A DNA stretch of 64,000 bases. Source: Labia minor. Taxonomy: Eukaryota > Arthropoda > Insecta > Dermaptera > Spongiphoridae. Where the stretch lies: NCBI GenBank assembly GCA_963082975.1, contig OY720344.1, forward strand, positions 1-64,000, in the 5' to 3' direction. Under the pieces are notes generated by a model. It was not told the DNA's origin. It worked only from the letters and a program-made list of their open reading frames with translations, and made no database searches. The first letter of the stretch is position 1. Each line of letters starts with the position of its first letter. Of the stretch, positions 1 to 14,157 are shown one piece after another. A program made the position numbers and the translations under genes.

Positions 1-642
1 AAAACCTAGGGTCATCCTACGATGACCTTTAATAATTTTTACGGGAATATTTAAAAATGAAATTTTTAAAAATAAATAATAAATTCGTTCATTTTACATC
101 ATAAAAATATTAAAAAAATATATTATTCATATTTCTTACTAAAAATTGTTTTTTTATGCAGAAAACCTAGGGTCATCCTACGATGACCTTTCCTAATTTT
201 TACGGGAATATTAAAAAATGAAATTTTTAAAAATAAATAATAAATTCGCTCATTTTACATAATAAAAATATTAAAAAAATATATTATTGATATTTCTGAT
301 GAATAATTATTTTTTTATGACGAAAACCTAGGGTCATCCTACGATGACCTTTCATAATTTTTACGGGAAAATAAAAAATGAACTTTTTAAAAATAAATAA
401 TAAATTCGAACATTTTACATAATAAAAATATTAAAAAAATATATTATTGATATTTCTGATGAATAATTATTTTTTTATGCCGAAAACCTAGGGTCATCCT
501 ACGATGACCTTTCATAATTTTTACGGGAAAATAAAAAATGAAATTTTTAAAAATAAATAATAAATTCGATCATTTTACATCATAAAAATATTAAAAAAAT
601 ATATTATTGATATTTCTGATGAATAATTATTTTTTTATGCCG

Positions 643-803
643 AAAACCTAGGGTCATCCTACGATGACCTTTCATAATTTTTACGGGAATATTAAAAAAT
701 GAAATTTTTAAAAATAAATAATAAATTCGAACATTTTACATCATAAAAATATTAAATAAATATATTATTGATATTTCTGATGAATAATTATTTTTTTATG
801 CCG
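643..803 (+). repeat. Representative full-length monomer (161 bp)
   Basis: A typical G-tail monomer, given as a reference. Counting it base by base gives 32 G+C in 161 (about 20%), with 18 of them in the first 45 bp. Order of parts: AAAACCTAGG; inverted repeat at 652-669; TTTCATAATTTTTACGGG; A/T block with TGAAATTTTTAAAAATAAA; TTCGAACATTTTACATCATA; ATATTAAATAAATATATTATT; tail GATATTTCTGATGAATAATT; a run of seven T; ATGCCG. The TTCG landmark varies between monomers as TTCGTTC, TTCGAAC, TTCGATC, TTCGCTC, ATATGCTC or GTCGAAC, and these variants are useful subtype labels. Confidence 0.95.
652..669. promoter_or_regulatory. 18-bp perfect inverted repeat in the monomer head
   Basis: GGTCATC, a CTAC spacer and GATGACC form a perfect dyad with 7-bp arms. 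It is present in essentially every full-length monomer, about every 161 bp across the window, and absent from the 114-bp monomers. It overlaps the palindrome CCTAGG just upstream. It could be a binding site for a dimeric DNA-binding protein or could extrude or fold as a hairpin; the sequence alone does not decide. Variant arms occur: TATGATGACG, CGATAACC and GTTCATC each lose one pair, without a compensating change in the other arm. Confidence 0.75.
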
Positions 804-2532
804 AAAACCTAGGGTCATCCTACGATGACCTTTCATAATTTTTACGGGAATATAAAAAAATGAACTTTTTAAAAATAAATAATAAATTCGAACATTTTAC
901 ATCATAAAAATATTAAAAAAATATATTATTCATATTTCTTACTAAAAATTATTTTTTTATGCCAAAAACCTATGGTCATCTTACGATGACCTTTCATAAT
1001 TTTTACGGGAATATAAAAAAATGAACTTTTTAAAAATAAATAATAAATTCGAACATTTTACATCATAAAAATATTAAAAAAATATATTATTGATATTTCT
1101 GATGAATAATTATTTTTTTATGCCGAAAACCTAGGGTCATCCTATGATGACGTTTCATAATTTTTTCGGTAAAATTAAAAAATGAAATGTTTTAAAAATA
1201 AATAATAAATTCGTTCATTTTACATTATAAAAATATTAAAAAAATATATTATTGATATTTCTGATGAATAATTATTTTTTTATGCCGAAAACCTAGGGTC
1301 ATCCTACGATGACCTTTCATAATTTTTACGGGAAAATTAAAAAATGAAATTTTTAAAATTAAATATTAAATTCGTTCTTTTTACATCATAAAAATATTAA
1401 AAAAATATATTATTGATATTTCTGATGAATAATTATTTTTTTATGAAAAAACCTAGGTTCATCCTACGATGACCTTTCATAATTTATACGGGAATATTAA
1501 AAAATGAAATTTTTAAAATTAAATATTAAATTCGTTCTTTTTACATCATAAAAATATTAAAAAAATATATTATTGATATTTCTGATGAATAATTATTTTT
1601 TTATGCCGAAAACCTAGGGTCATCCTACGATGACCTTTCATAATTTTTAAGGGAAAATTAAAAAATGAAATTTTTAAAAATAAATAATAAATTCGATCAT
1701 TTTACATCATAAAAATATTAAAAAAATATATTATTCATATTTCTTACTAAAAATTATTTTTTTATGCAGAAAACCTAGGGTCATCCTACGATGACCTTTC
1801 ATAATTTTTACGGGAATATTTAAAAAGGAAATTTTTAAAAATAAATAATAAATTCGTTCATTTTACATCATAAAAATATTAAAAAAATATATTATTCATA
1901 TTTCTTACTAAAAATTATTTTTTTATGCAGAAAACCTAGGGTCATCCTACGATGACCTTTCATAATTTTTATGGGAAAATTAAAAAATGAAATTTTTAAA
2001 AATAAATAATAAATTCGTTCATTTTAAATCATAAAAATATTAAAAAAATATATTATTCATATTTCTTACTAAAAATTATTTTTTTATGCCGAAAACCTAG
2101 GGTCATCCTACGATGACCTTTCATAATTTTTACGGGAAAATTAAAAAATGAAATTTTTAAAAATAAATAATAAATTCGTTCATTTTACATCATAAAAATA
2201 TTAAAAAAATATATTATTCATATTTCTTACTAAAAATTATTTTTTTATGCAGAAAACCTAGGGTCATCCTACGATGACCTTTAATAATTTTTACGGGAAT
2301 ATTTAAAAATGAAATTTTTAAAAATAAATAATAAATTCGTTCATTTTACATCATAAAAATATTAAAAAAATATATTATTGATATTTCTGATGAATAATTA
2401 TTTTTTTATGCCGAAAACCTAGGGTCATCCTACGATGACCTTTCATAATTTTTACGGGAATATTAAAAAATGAAATTTTTAAAAATAAATAATAAATTCG
2501 TTCATTTTACATCAATAAAATATTAAAAAAAT

Positions 2533-3929
2533 ATATTATTCATATTTCTTACTAAAAATTGTTTTTTTATGCAGAAAACCTAGGGTCATCCTACGATGAC
2601 CTTTCCTAATTTTTACGGGAATATTAAAAAATGAAATTTTTAAAAATAAATAATAAATTCGCTCATTTTACATAATAAAAATATTAAAAAAATATATTAT
2701 TGATATTTCTGATGAATAATTATTTTTTTATGACGAAAACCTAGGGTCATCCTACGATGACCTTTCATAATTTTTACGGGAAAATAAAAAATGAACTTTT
2801 TAAAAATAAATAATAAATTCGAACATTTTACATAATAAAAATATTAAAAAAATATATTATTGATATTTCTGATGAATAATTATTTTTTTATGCCGAAAAC
2901 CTAGGGTCATCCTACGATGACCTTTCATAATTTTTACGGGAAAATAAAAAATGAAATTTTTAAAAATAAATAATAAATTCGATCATTTTACATCATAAAA
3001 ATATTAAAAAAATATATTATTGATATTTCTGATGAATAATTATTTTTTTATGCCGAAAACCTAGGGTCATCCTACGATGACCTTTCATAATTTTTACGGG
3101 AATATTAAAAAATGAAATTTTTAAAAATAAATAATAAATTCGAACATTTTACATCATAAAAATATTAAATAAATATATTATTGATATTTCTGATGAATAA
3201 TTATTTTTTTATGCCGAAAACCTAGGGTCATCCTACGATGACCTTTCATAATTTTTACGGGAATATAAAAAAATGAACTTTTTAAAAATAAATAATAAAT
3301 TCGAACATTTTACATCATAAAAATATTAAAAAAATATATTATTCATATTTCTTACTAAAAATTATTTTTTTATGCCAAAAACCTATGGTCATCTTACGAT
3401 GACCTTTCATAATTTTTACGGGAATATAAAAAAATGAACTTTTTAAAAATAAATAATAAATTCGAACATTTTACATCATAAAAATATTAAAAAAATATAT
3501 TATTGATATTTCTGATGAATAATTATTTTTTTATGCCGAAAACCTAGGGTCATCCTATGATGACGTTTCATAATTTTTTCGGTAAAATTAAAAAATGAAA
3601 TGTTTTAAAAATAAATAATAAATTCGTTCATTTTACATTATAAAAATATTAAAAAAATATATTATTGATATTTCTGATGAATAATTATTTTTTTATGCCG
3701 AAAACCTAGGGTCATCCTACGATGACCTTTCATAATTTTTACGGGAAAATTAAAAAATGAAATTTTTAAAATTAAATATTAAATTCGTTCTTTTTACATC
3801 ATAAAAATATTAAAAAAATATATTATTGATATTTCTGATGAATAATTATTTTTTTATGAAAAAACCTAGGTTCATCCTACGATGACCTTTCATAATTTAT
3901 ACGGGAATATTAAAAAATGAAATTTTTAA
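2533..3929 (+). repeat. Nested ~1.4-kb repeat, second copy
   Basis: Pairs with about 120-1516 (offset 2,413). Its first part also pairs with about 4141-4823 at an offset of 1,608 bp (10 monomers): TCCTAA at 2604 and 4212, and the rare TATTAAATAA at 3163 and 4771. These repeats are themselves duplicated in the second 6,275-bp block, so the nested exchanges came before the larger duplication. Confidence 0.72.
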
Positions 3930-4140
3930 AAATAAATAATAAATTCGTTCATTTTACATCATAAAAATATTAAAAAAATATATTATTCATATTTCTTACT
4001 AAAAATTATTTTTTTATGCAGAAAACCTAGGGTCATTCTACGATGACCTTTAATAATTTTTACGGGAATATTAAAAAATGAAATTTTTAAAAATAAATAA
4101 TAAATTCGTTCATTTTACATCATAAAAATATTAAAAAAAT

Positions 4141-4823
4141 ATATTATTCATATTTCTTACTAAAAATTGTTTTTTTATGCAGAAAACCTAGGGTCATCCT
4201 ACGATGACCTTTCCTAATTTTTACGGGAATATTAAAAAATGAAATTTTTAAAAATAAATAATAAATTCGCTCATTTTACATAATAAAAATATTAAAAAAA
4301 TATATTATTGATATTTCTGATGAATAATTATTTTTTTATGACGAAAACCTAGGGTCATCCTACGATGACCTTTCATAATTTTTACGGGAAAATAAAAAAT
4401 GAAATTTTTAAAAATAAATAATAAATTCGAACATTTTACATAATAAAAATATTAAAAAAATATATTATTGATATTTCTGATGAATAATTATTTTTTTATG
4501 CCGAAAACCTAGGGTCATCCTACGATGACCTTTCATAATTTTTACGGGAAAATAAAAAATGAAATTTTTAAAAATAAATAATAAATTCGATCATTTTACA
4601 TCATAAAAATATTAAAAAAATATATTATTGATATTTCTGATGAATAATTATTTTTTTATGCCGAAAACCTAGGGTCATCCTACGATGACCTTTCATAATT
4701 TTTACGGGAATATTAAAAAATGAAATTTTTAAAAATAAATAATAAATTCGAACATTTTACATCATAAAAATATTAAATAAATATATTATTGATATTTCTG
4801 ATGAATAATTATTTTTTTATGCC
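4141..4823 (+). repeat. Nested repeat, third partial copy
   Basis: Four consecutive monomers match 2533-3215 at an offset of 1,608 bp and 120-802 at an offset of 4,021 bp. One difference is GGGAAAATAAAAAATGAAAT here against ...ATGAACT in the other two copies. The match stops at the AAAACTTAGGG monomer (4825), which carries TTTTTTCGGG instead of TTTTTACGGG. Confidence 0.7.
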
Positions 4824-6781
4824 GAAAACTTAGGGTCATCCTACGATGACCTTTCATAATTTTTTCGGGAAAATTAAAAAATGAAATTTTTAAAAATAAA
4901 TAATAAATTCGTTCATTTTACATCATAAAAATATTAAAAAAATATATTATTCATATTTCTTACTAAGAATTATTTTTTTATGCCAAAAACCTAGGGTCAT
5001 CCTACGATGACCTTTCATAATTTTTACGGGAATATAAAAAAATGAACTTTTTAAAAATAAATAATAAATTCGAACATTTTACATCATAAAAATATTAAAA
5101 AAATATATTATTCATATTTCTTACTAAAAATTATTTTTTTATGCCAAAAACCTAGGGTCATCTTACGATGACCTTTCATAATTTTTACGGGAATATAAAA
5201 AAATGAACTTTTTAAAAATAAATAATAAATTCGAACATTTTACATCATAAAAATATTAAAAAAATATATTATTGATATTTCTGATGAATAATTATTTTTT
5301 TATGCCGAAAACCTAGGGTCATCCTATGATGACGTTTCATAATTTTTTCGGTAAAATTAAAAAATGAAATGTTTTAAAAATAAATAATAAATTCGTTCAT
5401 TTTACATTATAAAAATATTAAAAAAATATATTATTGATATTTCTGATGAATAATTATTTTTTTATGCCGAAAACCTAGGGTCATCCTACGATGACCTTTC
5501 ATAATTTTTACGGGAAAATTAAAAAATGATATTTTTAAAAATAAATAATAAATTCGTTCATTTTACATCATAAAAAAATTAAAAAAATATATTATTGATA
5601 TTTCTGATGAATAATTATTTTTTTATGCCGAAAACCTAGGGTCATCCTACGATGACCTTTCATAATTTTTACGGGAATATTAAAAAATGAAATTTTTAAA
5701 AATAAATAATAAAGTCGAACATTTTACATAATAAAAATATTAAAAAAATATATTATTGATATTTCTTACTAAAAATTATTTTTTTATTCAGAAAACCTAG
5801 GGTCATCCTACGATGACCTTTCATAATTTTTACGGGAAAATTAAAAAATGAAATTTTTAAAAATAACTAATAAATTCGTTCATTTTACATCATAAAAAAA
5901 TTTAAAAAATATATTATTGATATTTCTGATGAATAATTATTTTTTTATGCCGAAAACCTAGGGTCATCCTACGATGACCTTTCATAATTTTTACGGGAAA
6001 ATTAAAAAATGAAATTTTTAAAAATAAATAATAAATTCGTTCATTTTACATCATAAAAATATTAAAAAAATATATTATTCATATTTCTTACTAAAAATTA
6101 TTTTTTTATGCAGAAAACCTAGGGTCATCCTACGATGACCTTTAATAATTTTTACGGGAATATTTAAAAATGAAATTTTTAAAAATAAATAATAAATTCG
6201 TTCATTTTACATAATAAAAATATTAAAAAAATATATTATTGATATTTCTGATGAATAATTATTTTTTTATGCCGAAAACCTAGGGTCATCCTACGATGAC
6301 CTTTCATAATTTTTACGGGAATATTAAAAAATGAAATTTTTAAAAATAAATAATAAATTCGTTCATTTTACATCATAAAAATATTAAAAAAATATATTAT
6401 TCATATTTCTTACTAAAAATTGTTTTTTTATGCAGAAAACCTAGGGTCATCCTACGATGACCTTTCATAATTTTTACGGGAATATTAAAAAATGAAATTT
6501 TTAAAAATAAATAATAAATATGCTCATTTTACATAATAAAAATATTAAAAAAATATATTATTGATATTTCTGATGAATAATTATTTTATTATGCCTAAAA
6601 CCTAGGGTCATCCTACGATGACCTTTCATAATTTTTACGGGAAAATTAAAAAATGAAATTTTTAAAAATAAATAATAAATTCGTTCATTTTACATCATAA
6701 AAAAATTAAAAAAATATATTATTGATATTTCTGATGAATAATTATTTTTTTATGCCGAAAACCTAGGGTCATCCTACGATA

Positions 6782-9700
6782 ACCTTTCATAATTTTTACG
6801 GGAAAATAAAAAATGAAATTTTTAAAAATAAATAATAAATTCGATCATTTTACATCATAAAAATATTAAAAAAATATATTATTGATATTTCTGATGAATA
6901 ATTATTTTTTTATGCCGAAAACCTAGGGTCATCCTACGATGACCTTTCATAATTTTTACGGGAATATTAAAAAATGAAATTTTTAAAAATAAATAATAAA
7001 TTCGAACATTTTACATCATAAAAATATTAAATAAATATATTATTGATATTTCTGATGAATAATTATTTTTTTATGCCGAAAACCTAGGGTCATCCTACGA
7101 TGACCTTTCATAATTTTTACGGGAATATAAAAAAATGAACTTTTTAAAAATAAATAATAAATTCGAACATTTTACATCATAAAAATATTAAAAAAATATA
7201 TTATTCATATTTCTTACTAAAAATTATTTTTTTATGCCAAAAACCTATGGTCATCTTACGATGACCTTTCATAATTTTTACGGGAATATAAAAAAATGAA
7301 CTTTTTAAAAATAAATAATAAATTCGAACATTTTACATCATAAAAATATTAAAAAAATATATTATTGATATTTCTGATGAATAATTATTTTTTTATGCCG
7401 AAAACCTAGGGTCATCCTATGATGACGTTTCATAATTTTTTCGGTAAAATTAAAAAATGAAATGTTTTAAAAATAAATAATAAATTCGTTCATTTTACAT
7501 TATAAAAATATTAAAAAAATATATTATTGATATTTCTGATGAATAATTATTTTTTTATGCCGAAAACCTAGGGTCATCCTACGATGACCTTTCATAATTT
7601 TTACGGGAAAATTAAAAAATGAAATTTTTAAAATTAAATATTAAATTCGTTCTTTTTACATCATAAAAATATTAAAAAAATATATTATTGATATTTCTGA
7701 TGAATAATTATTTTTTTATGAAAAAACCTAGGTTCATCCTACGATGACCTTTCATAATTTATACGGGAATATTAAAAAATGAAATTTTTAAAATTAAATA
7801 TTAAATTCGTTCTTTTTACATCATAAAAATATTAAAAAAATATATTATTGATATTTCTGATGAATAATTATTTTTTTATGCCGAAAACCTAGGGTCATCC
7901 TACGATGACCTTTCATAATTTTTAAGGGAAAATTAAAAAATGAAATTTTTAAAAATAAATAATAAATTCGATCATTTTACATCATAAAAATATTAAAAAA
8001 ATATATTATTCATATTTCTTACTAAAAATTATTTTTTTATGCAGAAAACCTAGGGTCATCCTACGATGACCTTTCATAATTTTTACGGGAATATTTAAAA
8101 AGGAAATTTTTAAAAATAAATAATAAATTCGTTCATTTTACATCATAAAAATATTAAAAAAATATATTATTCATATTTCTTACTAAAAATTATTTTTTTA
8201 TGCAGAAAACCTAGGGTCATCCTACGATGACCTTTCATAATTTTTATGGGAAAATTAAAAAATGAAATTTTTAAAAATAAATAATAAATTCGTTCATTTT
8301 AAATCATAAAAATATTAAAAAAATATATTATTCATATTTCTTACTAAAAATTATTTTTTTATGCCGAAAACCTAGGGTCATCCTACGATGACCTTTCATA
8401 ATTTTTACGGGAAAATTAAAAAATGAAATTTTTAAAAATAAATAATAAATTCGTTCATTTTACATCATAAAAATATTAAAAAAATATATTATTCATATTT
8501 CTTACTAAAAATTATTTTTTTATGCAGAAAACCTAGGGTCATCCTACGATGACCTTTAATAATTTTTACGGGAATATTTAAAAATGAAATTTTTAAAAAT
8601 AAATAATAAATTCGTTCATTTTACATCATAAAAATATTAAAAAAATATATTATTGATATTTCTGATGAATAATTATTTTTTTATGCCGAAAACCTAGGGT
8701 CATCCTACGATGACCTTTCATAATTTTTACGGGAATATTAAAAAATGAAATTTTTAAAAATAAATAATAAATTCGTTCATTTTACATCAATAAAATATTA
8801 AAAAAATATATTATTCATATTTCTTACTAAAAATTGTTTTTTTATGCAGAAAACCTAGGGTCATCCTACGATGACCTTTCCTAATTTTTACGGGAATATT
8901 AAAAAATGAAATTTTTAAAAATAAATAATAAATTCGCTCATTTTACATAATAAAAATATTAAAAAAATATATTATTGATATTTCTGATGAATAATTATTT
9001 TTTTATGACGAAAACCTAGGGTCATCCTACGATGACCTTTCATAATTTTTACGGGAAAATAAAAAATGAACTTTTTAAAAATAAATAATAAATTCGAACA
9101 TTTTACATAATAAAAATATTAAAAAAATATATTATTGATATTTCTGATGAATAATTATTTTTTTATGCCGAAAACCTAGGGTCATCCTACGATGACCTTT
9201 CATAATTTTTACGGGAAAATAAAAAATGAAATTTTTAAAAATAAATAATAAATTCGATCATTTTACATCATAAAAATATTAAAAAAATATATTATTGATA
9301 TTTCTGATGAATAATTATTTTTTTATGCCGAAAACCTAGGGTCATCCTACGATGACCTTTCATAATTTTTACGGGAATATTAAAAAATGAAATTTTTAAA
9401 AATAAATAATAAATTCGAACATTTTACATCATAAAAATATTAAATAAATATATTATTGATATTTCTGATGAATAATTATTTTTTTATGCCGAAAACCTAG
9501 GGTCATCCTACGATGACCTTTCATAATTTTTACGGGAATATAAAAAAATGAACTTTTTAAAAATAAATAATAAATTCGAACATTTTACATCATAAAAATA
9601 TTAAAAAAATATATTATTCATATTTCTTACTAAAAATTATTTTTTTATGCCAAAAACCTATGGTCATCTTACGATGACCTTTCATAATTTTTACGGGAAT

Positions 9701-12700
9701 ATAAAAAAATGAACTTTTTAAAAATAAATAATAAATTCGAACATTTTACATCATAAAAATATTAAAAAAATATATTATTGATATTTCTGATGAATAATTA
9801 TTTTTTTATGCCGAAAACCTAGGGTCATCCTATGATGACGTTTCATAATTTTTTCGGTAAAATTAAAAAATGAAATGTTTTAAAAATAAATAATAAATTC
9901 GTTCATTTTACATTATAAAAATATTAAAAAAATATATTATTGATATTTCTGATGAATAATTATTTTTTTATGCCGAAAACCTAGGGTCATCCTACGATGA
10001 CCTTTCATAATTTTTACGGGAAAATTAAAAAATGAAATTTTTAAAATTAAATATTAAATTCGTTCTTTTTACATCATAAAAATATTAAAAAAATATATTA
10101 TTGATATTTCTGATGAATAATTATTTTTTTATGAAAAAACCTAGGTTCATCCTACGATGACCTTTCATAATTTATACGGGAATATTAAAAAATGAAATTT
10201 TTAAAAATAAATAATAAATTCGTTCATTTTACATCATAAAAATATTAAAAAAATATATTATTCATATTTCTTACTAAAAATTATTTTTTTATGCAGAAAA
10301 CCTAGGGTCATTCTACGATGACCTTTAATAATTTTTACGGGAATATTAAAAAATGAAATTTTTAAAAATAAATAATAAATTCGTTCATTTTACATCATAA
10401 AAATATTAAAAAAATATATTATTCATATTTCTTACTAAAAATTGTTTTTTTATGCAGAAAACCTAGGGTCATCCTACGATGACCTTTCCTAATTTTTACG
10501 GGAATATTAAAAAATGAAATTTTTAAAAATAAATAATAAATTCGCTCATTTTACATAATAAAAATATTAAAAAAATATATTATTGATATTTCTGATGAAT
10601 AATTATTTTTTTATGACGAAAACCTAGGGTCATCCTACGATGACCTTTCATAATTTTTACGGGAAAATAAAAAATGAAATTTTTAAAAATAAATAATAAA
10701 TTCGAACATTTTACATAATAAAAATATTAAAAAAATATATTATTGATATTTCTGATGAATAATTATTTTTTTATGCCGAAAACCTAGGGTCATCCTACGA
10801 TGACCTTTCATAATTTTTACGGGAAAATAAAAAATGAAATTTTTAAAAATAAATAATAAATTCGATCATTTTACATCATAAAAATATTAAAAAAATATAT
10901 TATTGATATTTCTGATGAATAATTATTTTTTTATGCCGAAAACCTAGGGTCATCCTACGATGACCTTTCATAATTTTTACGGGAATATTAAAAAATGAAA
11001 TTTTTAAAAATAAATAATAAATTCGAACATTTTACATCATAAAAATATTAAATAAATATATTATTGATATTTCTGATGAATAATTATTTTTTTATGCCGA
11101 AAACTTAGGGTCATCCTACGATGACCTTTCATAATTTTTTCGGGAAAATTAAAAAATGAAATTTTTAAAAATAAATAATAAATTCGTTCATTTTACATCA
11201 TAAAAATATTAAAAAAATATATTATTCATATTTCTTACTAAGAATTATTTTTTTATGCCAAAAACCTAGGGTCATCCTACGATGACCTTTCATAATTTTT
11301 ACGGGAATATAAAAAAATGAACTTTTTAAAAATAAATAATAAATTCGAACATTTTACATCATAAAAATATTAAAAAAATATATTATTCATATTTCTTACT
11401 AAAAATTATTTTTTTATGCCAAAAACCTAGGGTCATCTTACGATGACCTTTCATAATTTTTACGGGAATATAAAAAAATGAACTTTTTAAAAATAAATAA
11501 TAAATTCGAACATTTTACATCATAAAAATATTAAAAAAATATATTATTGATATTTCTGATGAATAATTATTTTTTTATGCCGAAAACCTAGGGTCATCCT
11601 ATGATGACGTTTCATAATTTTTTCGGTAAAATTAAAAAATGAAATGTTTTAAAAATAAATAATAAATTCGTTCATTTTACATTATAAAAATATTAAAAAA
11701 ATATATTATTGATATTTCTGATGAATAATTATTTTTTTATGCCGAAAACCTAGGGTCATCCTACGATGACCTTTCATAATTTTTACGGGAAAATTAAAAA
11801 ATGATATTTTTAAAAATAAATAATAAATTCGTTCATTTTACATCATAAAAAAATTAAAAAAATATATTATTGATATTTCTGATGAATAATTATTTTTTTA
11901 TGCCGAAAACCTAGGGTCATCCTACGATGACCTTTCATAATTTTTACGGGAATATTAAAAAATGAAATTTTTAAAAATAAATAATAAAGTCGAACATTTT
12001 ACATAATAAAAATATTAAAAAAATATATTATTGATATTTCTTACTAAAAATTATTTTTTTATTCAGAAAACCTAGGGTCATCCTACGATGACCTTTCATA
12101 ATTTTTACGGGAAAATTAAAAAATGAAATTTTTAAAAATAACTAATAAATTCGTTCATTTTACATCATAAAAAAATTTAAAAAATATATTATTGATATTT
12201 CTGATGAATAATTATTTTTTTATGCCGAAAACCTAGGGTCATCCTACGATGACCTTTCATAATTTTTACGGGAAAATTAAAAAATGAAATTTTTAAAAAT
12301 AAATAATAAATTCGTTCATTTTACATCATAAAAATATTAAAAAAATATATTATTCATATTTCTTACTAAAAATTATTTTTTTATGCAGAAAACCTAGGGT
12401 CATCCTACGATGACCTTTAATAATTTTTACGGGAATATTTAAAAATGAAATTTTTAAAAATAAATAATAAATTCGTTCATTTTACATAATAAAAATATTA
12501 AAAAAATATATTATTGATATTTCTGATGAATAATTATTTTTTTATGCCGAAAACCTAGGGTCATCCTACGATGACCTTTCATAATTTTTACGGGAATATT
12601 AAAAAATGAAATTTTTAAAAATAAATAATAAATTCGTTCATTTTACATCATAAAAATATTAAAAAAATATATTATTCATATTTCTTACTAAAAATTGTTT

Positions 12701-13056
12701 TTTTATGCAGAAAACCTAGGGTCATCCTACGATGACCTTTCATAATTTTTACGGGAATATTAAAAAATGAAATTTTTAAAAATAAATAATAAATATGCTC
12801 ATTTTACATAATAAAAATATTAAAAAAATATATTATTGATATTTCTGATGAATAATTATTTTATTATGCCTAAAACCTAGGGTCATCCTACGATGACCTT
12901 TCATAATTTTTACGGGAAAATTAAAAAATGAAATTTTTAAAAATAAATAATAAATTCGTTCATTTTACATCATAAAAAAATTAAAAAAATATATTATTGA
13001 TATTTCTGATGAATAATTATTTTTTTATGCCGAAAACCTAGGGTCATCCTACGATA
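6782..13056 (+). repeat. 6,275-bp higher-order block, copy 2
   Basis: Tandem copy of the preceding block, almost identical wherever I compared them. The junction monomer starting near 6758 is chimeric. Its left part (CGATAACC) matches the monomer near 13033, and its right part (GGGAAAATAAAAAATG followed by TTCGATC) matches the monomer at 483. The crossover therefore falls within about 6782-6807. The copy ends near 13056, after which the monomer reads GGGAAAATTAAAAAATG and TTCGTTC instead. Confidence 0.88.
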
Positions 13057-14157
13057 ACCTTTCATAATTTTTACGGGAAAATTAAAAAATGAAATTTTTA
13101 AAAATAAATAATAAATTCGTTCATTTTAGATCATAAAAATATTAAAAAAATATATCATTCATATTTCTTACTAAAAATTATTTTTTTATGCAGAAAACCT
13201 AGGGTCATCCTACGATGACCTTTCATAATTTTTACGGGAATATTTAAAAAGGAAATTTTTAAAAATAAATAATAAATTCGTTCATTTTACATCATAAAAA
13301 TATTAAAAAAATATATTATTGATATTTCTGATGAATAATTATTTTTTTATGCCGAAAACCTAGGGTCATCCTACGATGACCTTTCATAATTTTTATGGGA
13401 ATATTAAAAAATGAAATTTTTAAAAATAAATAATAAATTCGCTCATTTTACATCATAAAAAAATTAAAAAAATATATTATTGATATTTCTGATGAATAAT
13501 TATTTTTTTATCCCGAAAACCTAGGGTCATCCTAAGATGACCTTTCATAATTTTTACGGGAATATTAAAAAATGAAATTTTTAAAAATAAATAATAAATT
13601 CGAACATTTTACATAATAAAAATATTAAAAAAATATATTATTGATATTTCTGATGAATAATTATTTTTTTATGACGAAAACCTAGGGTCATCCTACGATG
13701 ACCTTTCATAATTTTTACGGGAAAATAAAAAATGAAATTTTTAAAAATAAATAATAAATTCGAACATTTTACATAATAAAAATATTAAAAAAATATATTA
13801 TTGATATTTCTGATGAATAATTATTTTTTTATGCCGAAAACCTAGGGTCATCCTACGATGACCTTTCATAATTTTTACGGGAAAATAAAAAATGAAATTT
13901 TTAAAAATAAATAATAAATTCGATCATTTTACATCATAAAAATATTAAAAAAATATATTATTGATATTTCTGATGAATAATTATTTTTTTATGCCGAAAA
14001 CCTAGGGTCATCCTACGATGACCTTTCATAATTTTTACGGGAAAATTAAAAAATGAAATTTTTAAAAATAAATAATAAATTCGTTCATTTTACATCATAA
14101 AAATTTTAAAAAAATATACTATTGATTTTTCTGATGAATAATTATTTTATTATGACT

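Larger units (their letters stand above)
120..1516 (+). repeat. Nested ~1.4-kb repeat, copy at offset 0 of a 2,413-bp period
   Basis: A run of monomers beginning with the rare CTTTCCTAATTTTT head matches about 2533-3929 at an offset of 2,413 bp (15 monomers). TCCTAA lies at 191 and 2604, and CCTATGATGA at 1141 and 3554. The match ends when AAATTAAATATTAAA (from about 1516) is replaced by AAATAAATAATAAA in the other copy. The same start also matches 4022-4823 at an offset of 4,021 bp, which is 2,413 + 1,608. Confidence 0.75.
507..6781 (+). repeat. 6,275-bp higher-order block, copy 1 (39 monomers)
   Basis: This block repeats at an offset of exactly 6,275 bp. Private landmarks that line up: CCTATGATGACG at 1141 and 7416; CATCAATAAAA at about 2510 and 8785; GGTCATTCTACG near 4033 and 10308; AAAACTTAGGG at 4825 and 11100; ACTAAGAATT near 4964 and 11239. 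6,275/39 is 160.9, the monomer length. The breakpoint lies in a tract shared by two parent monomers: GATAACC lies just left of it in the junction copy (6781 and 13056), whereas 506 has GATGACC. Confidence 0.88.

Noticed and set aside
652..690. Rho-independent terminator (hairpin GGTCATC/GATGACC followed by T-rich sequence)
   Set aside because: The context is a eukaryotic satellite without genes, the T tract is interrupted by CATAA, and the element repeats every 161 bp.
652..700. CENP-B box, because of the conserved CGGG in TTTTTACGGG
   Set aside because: The TTCG half at the required distance upstream of CGGG and the central A are missing. Only the CGGG half matches.
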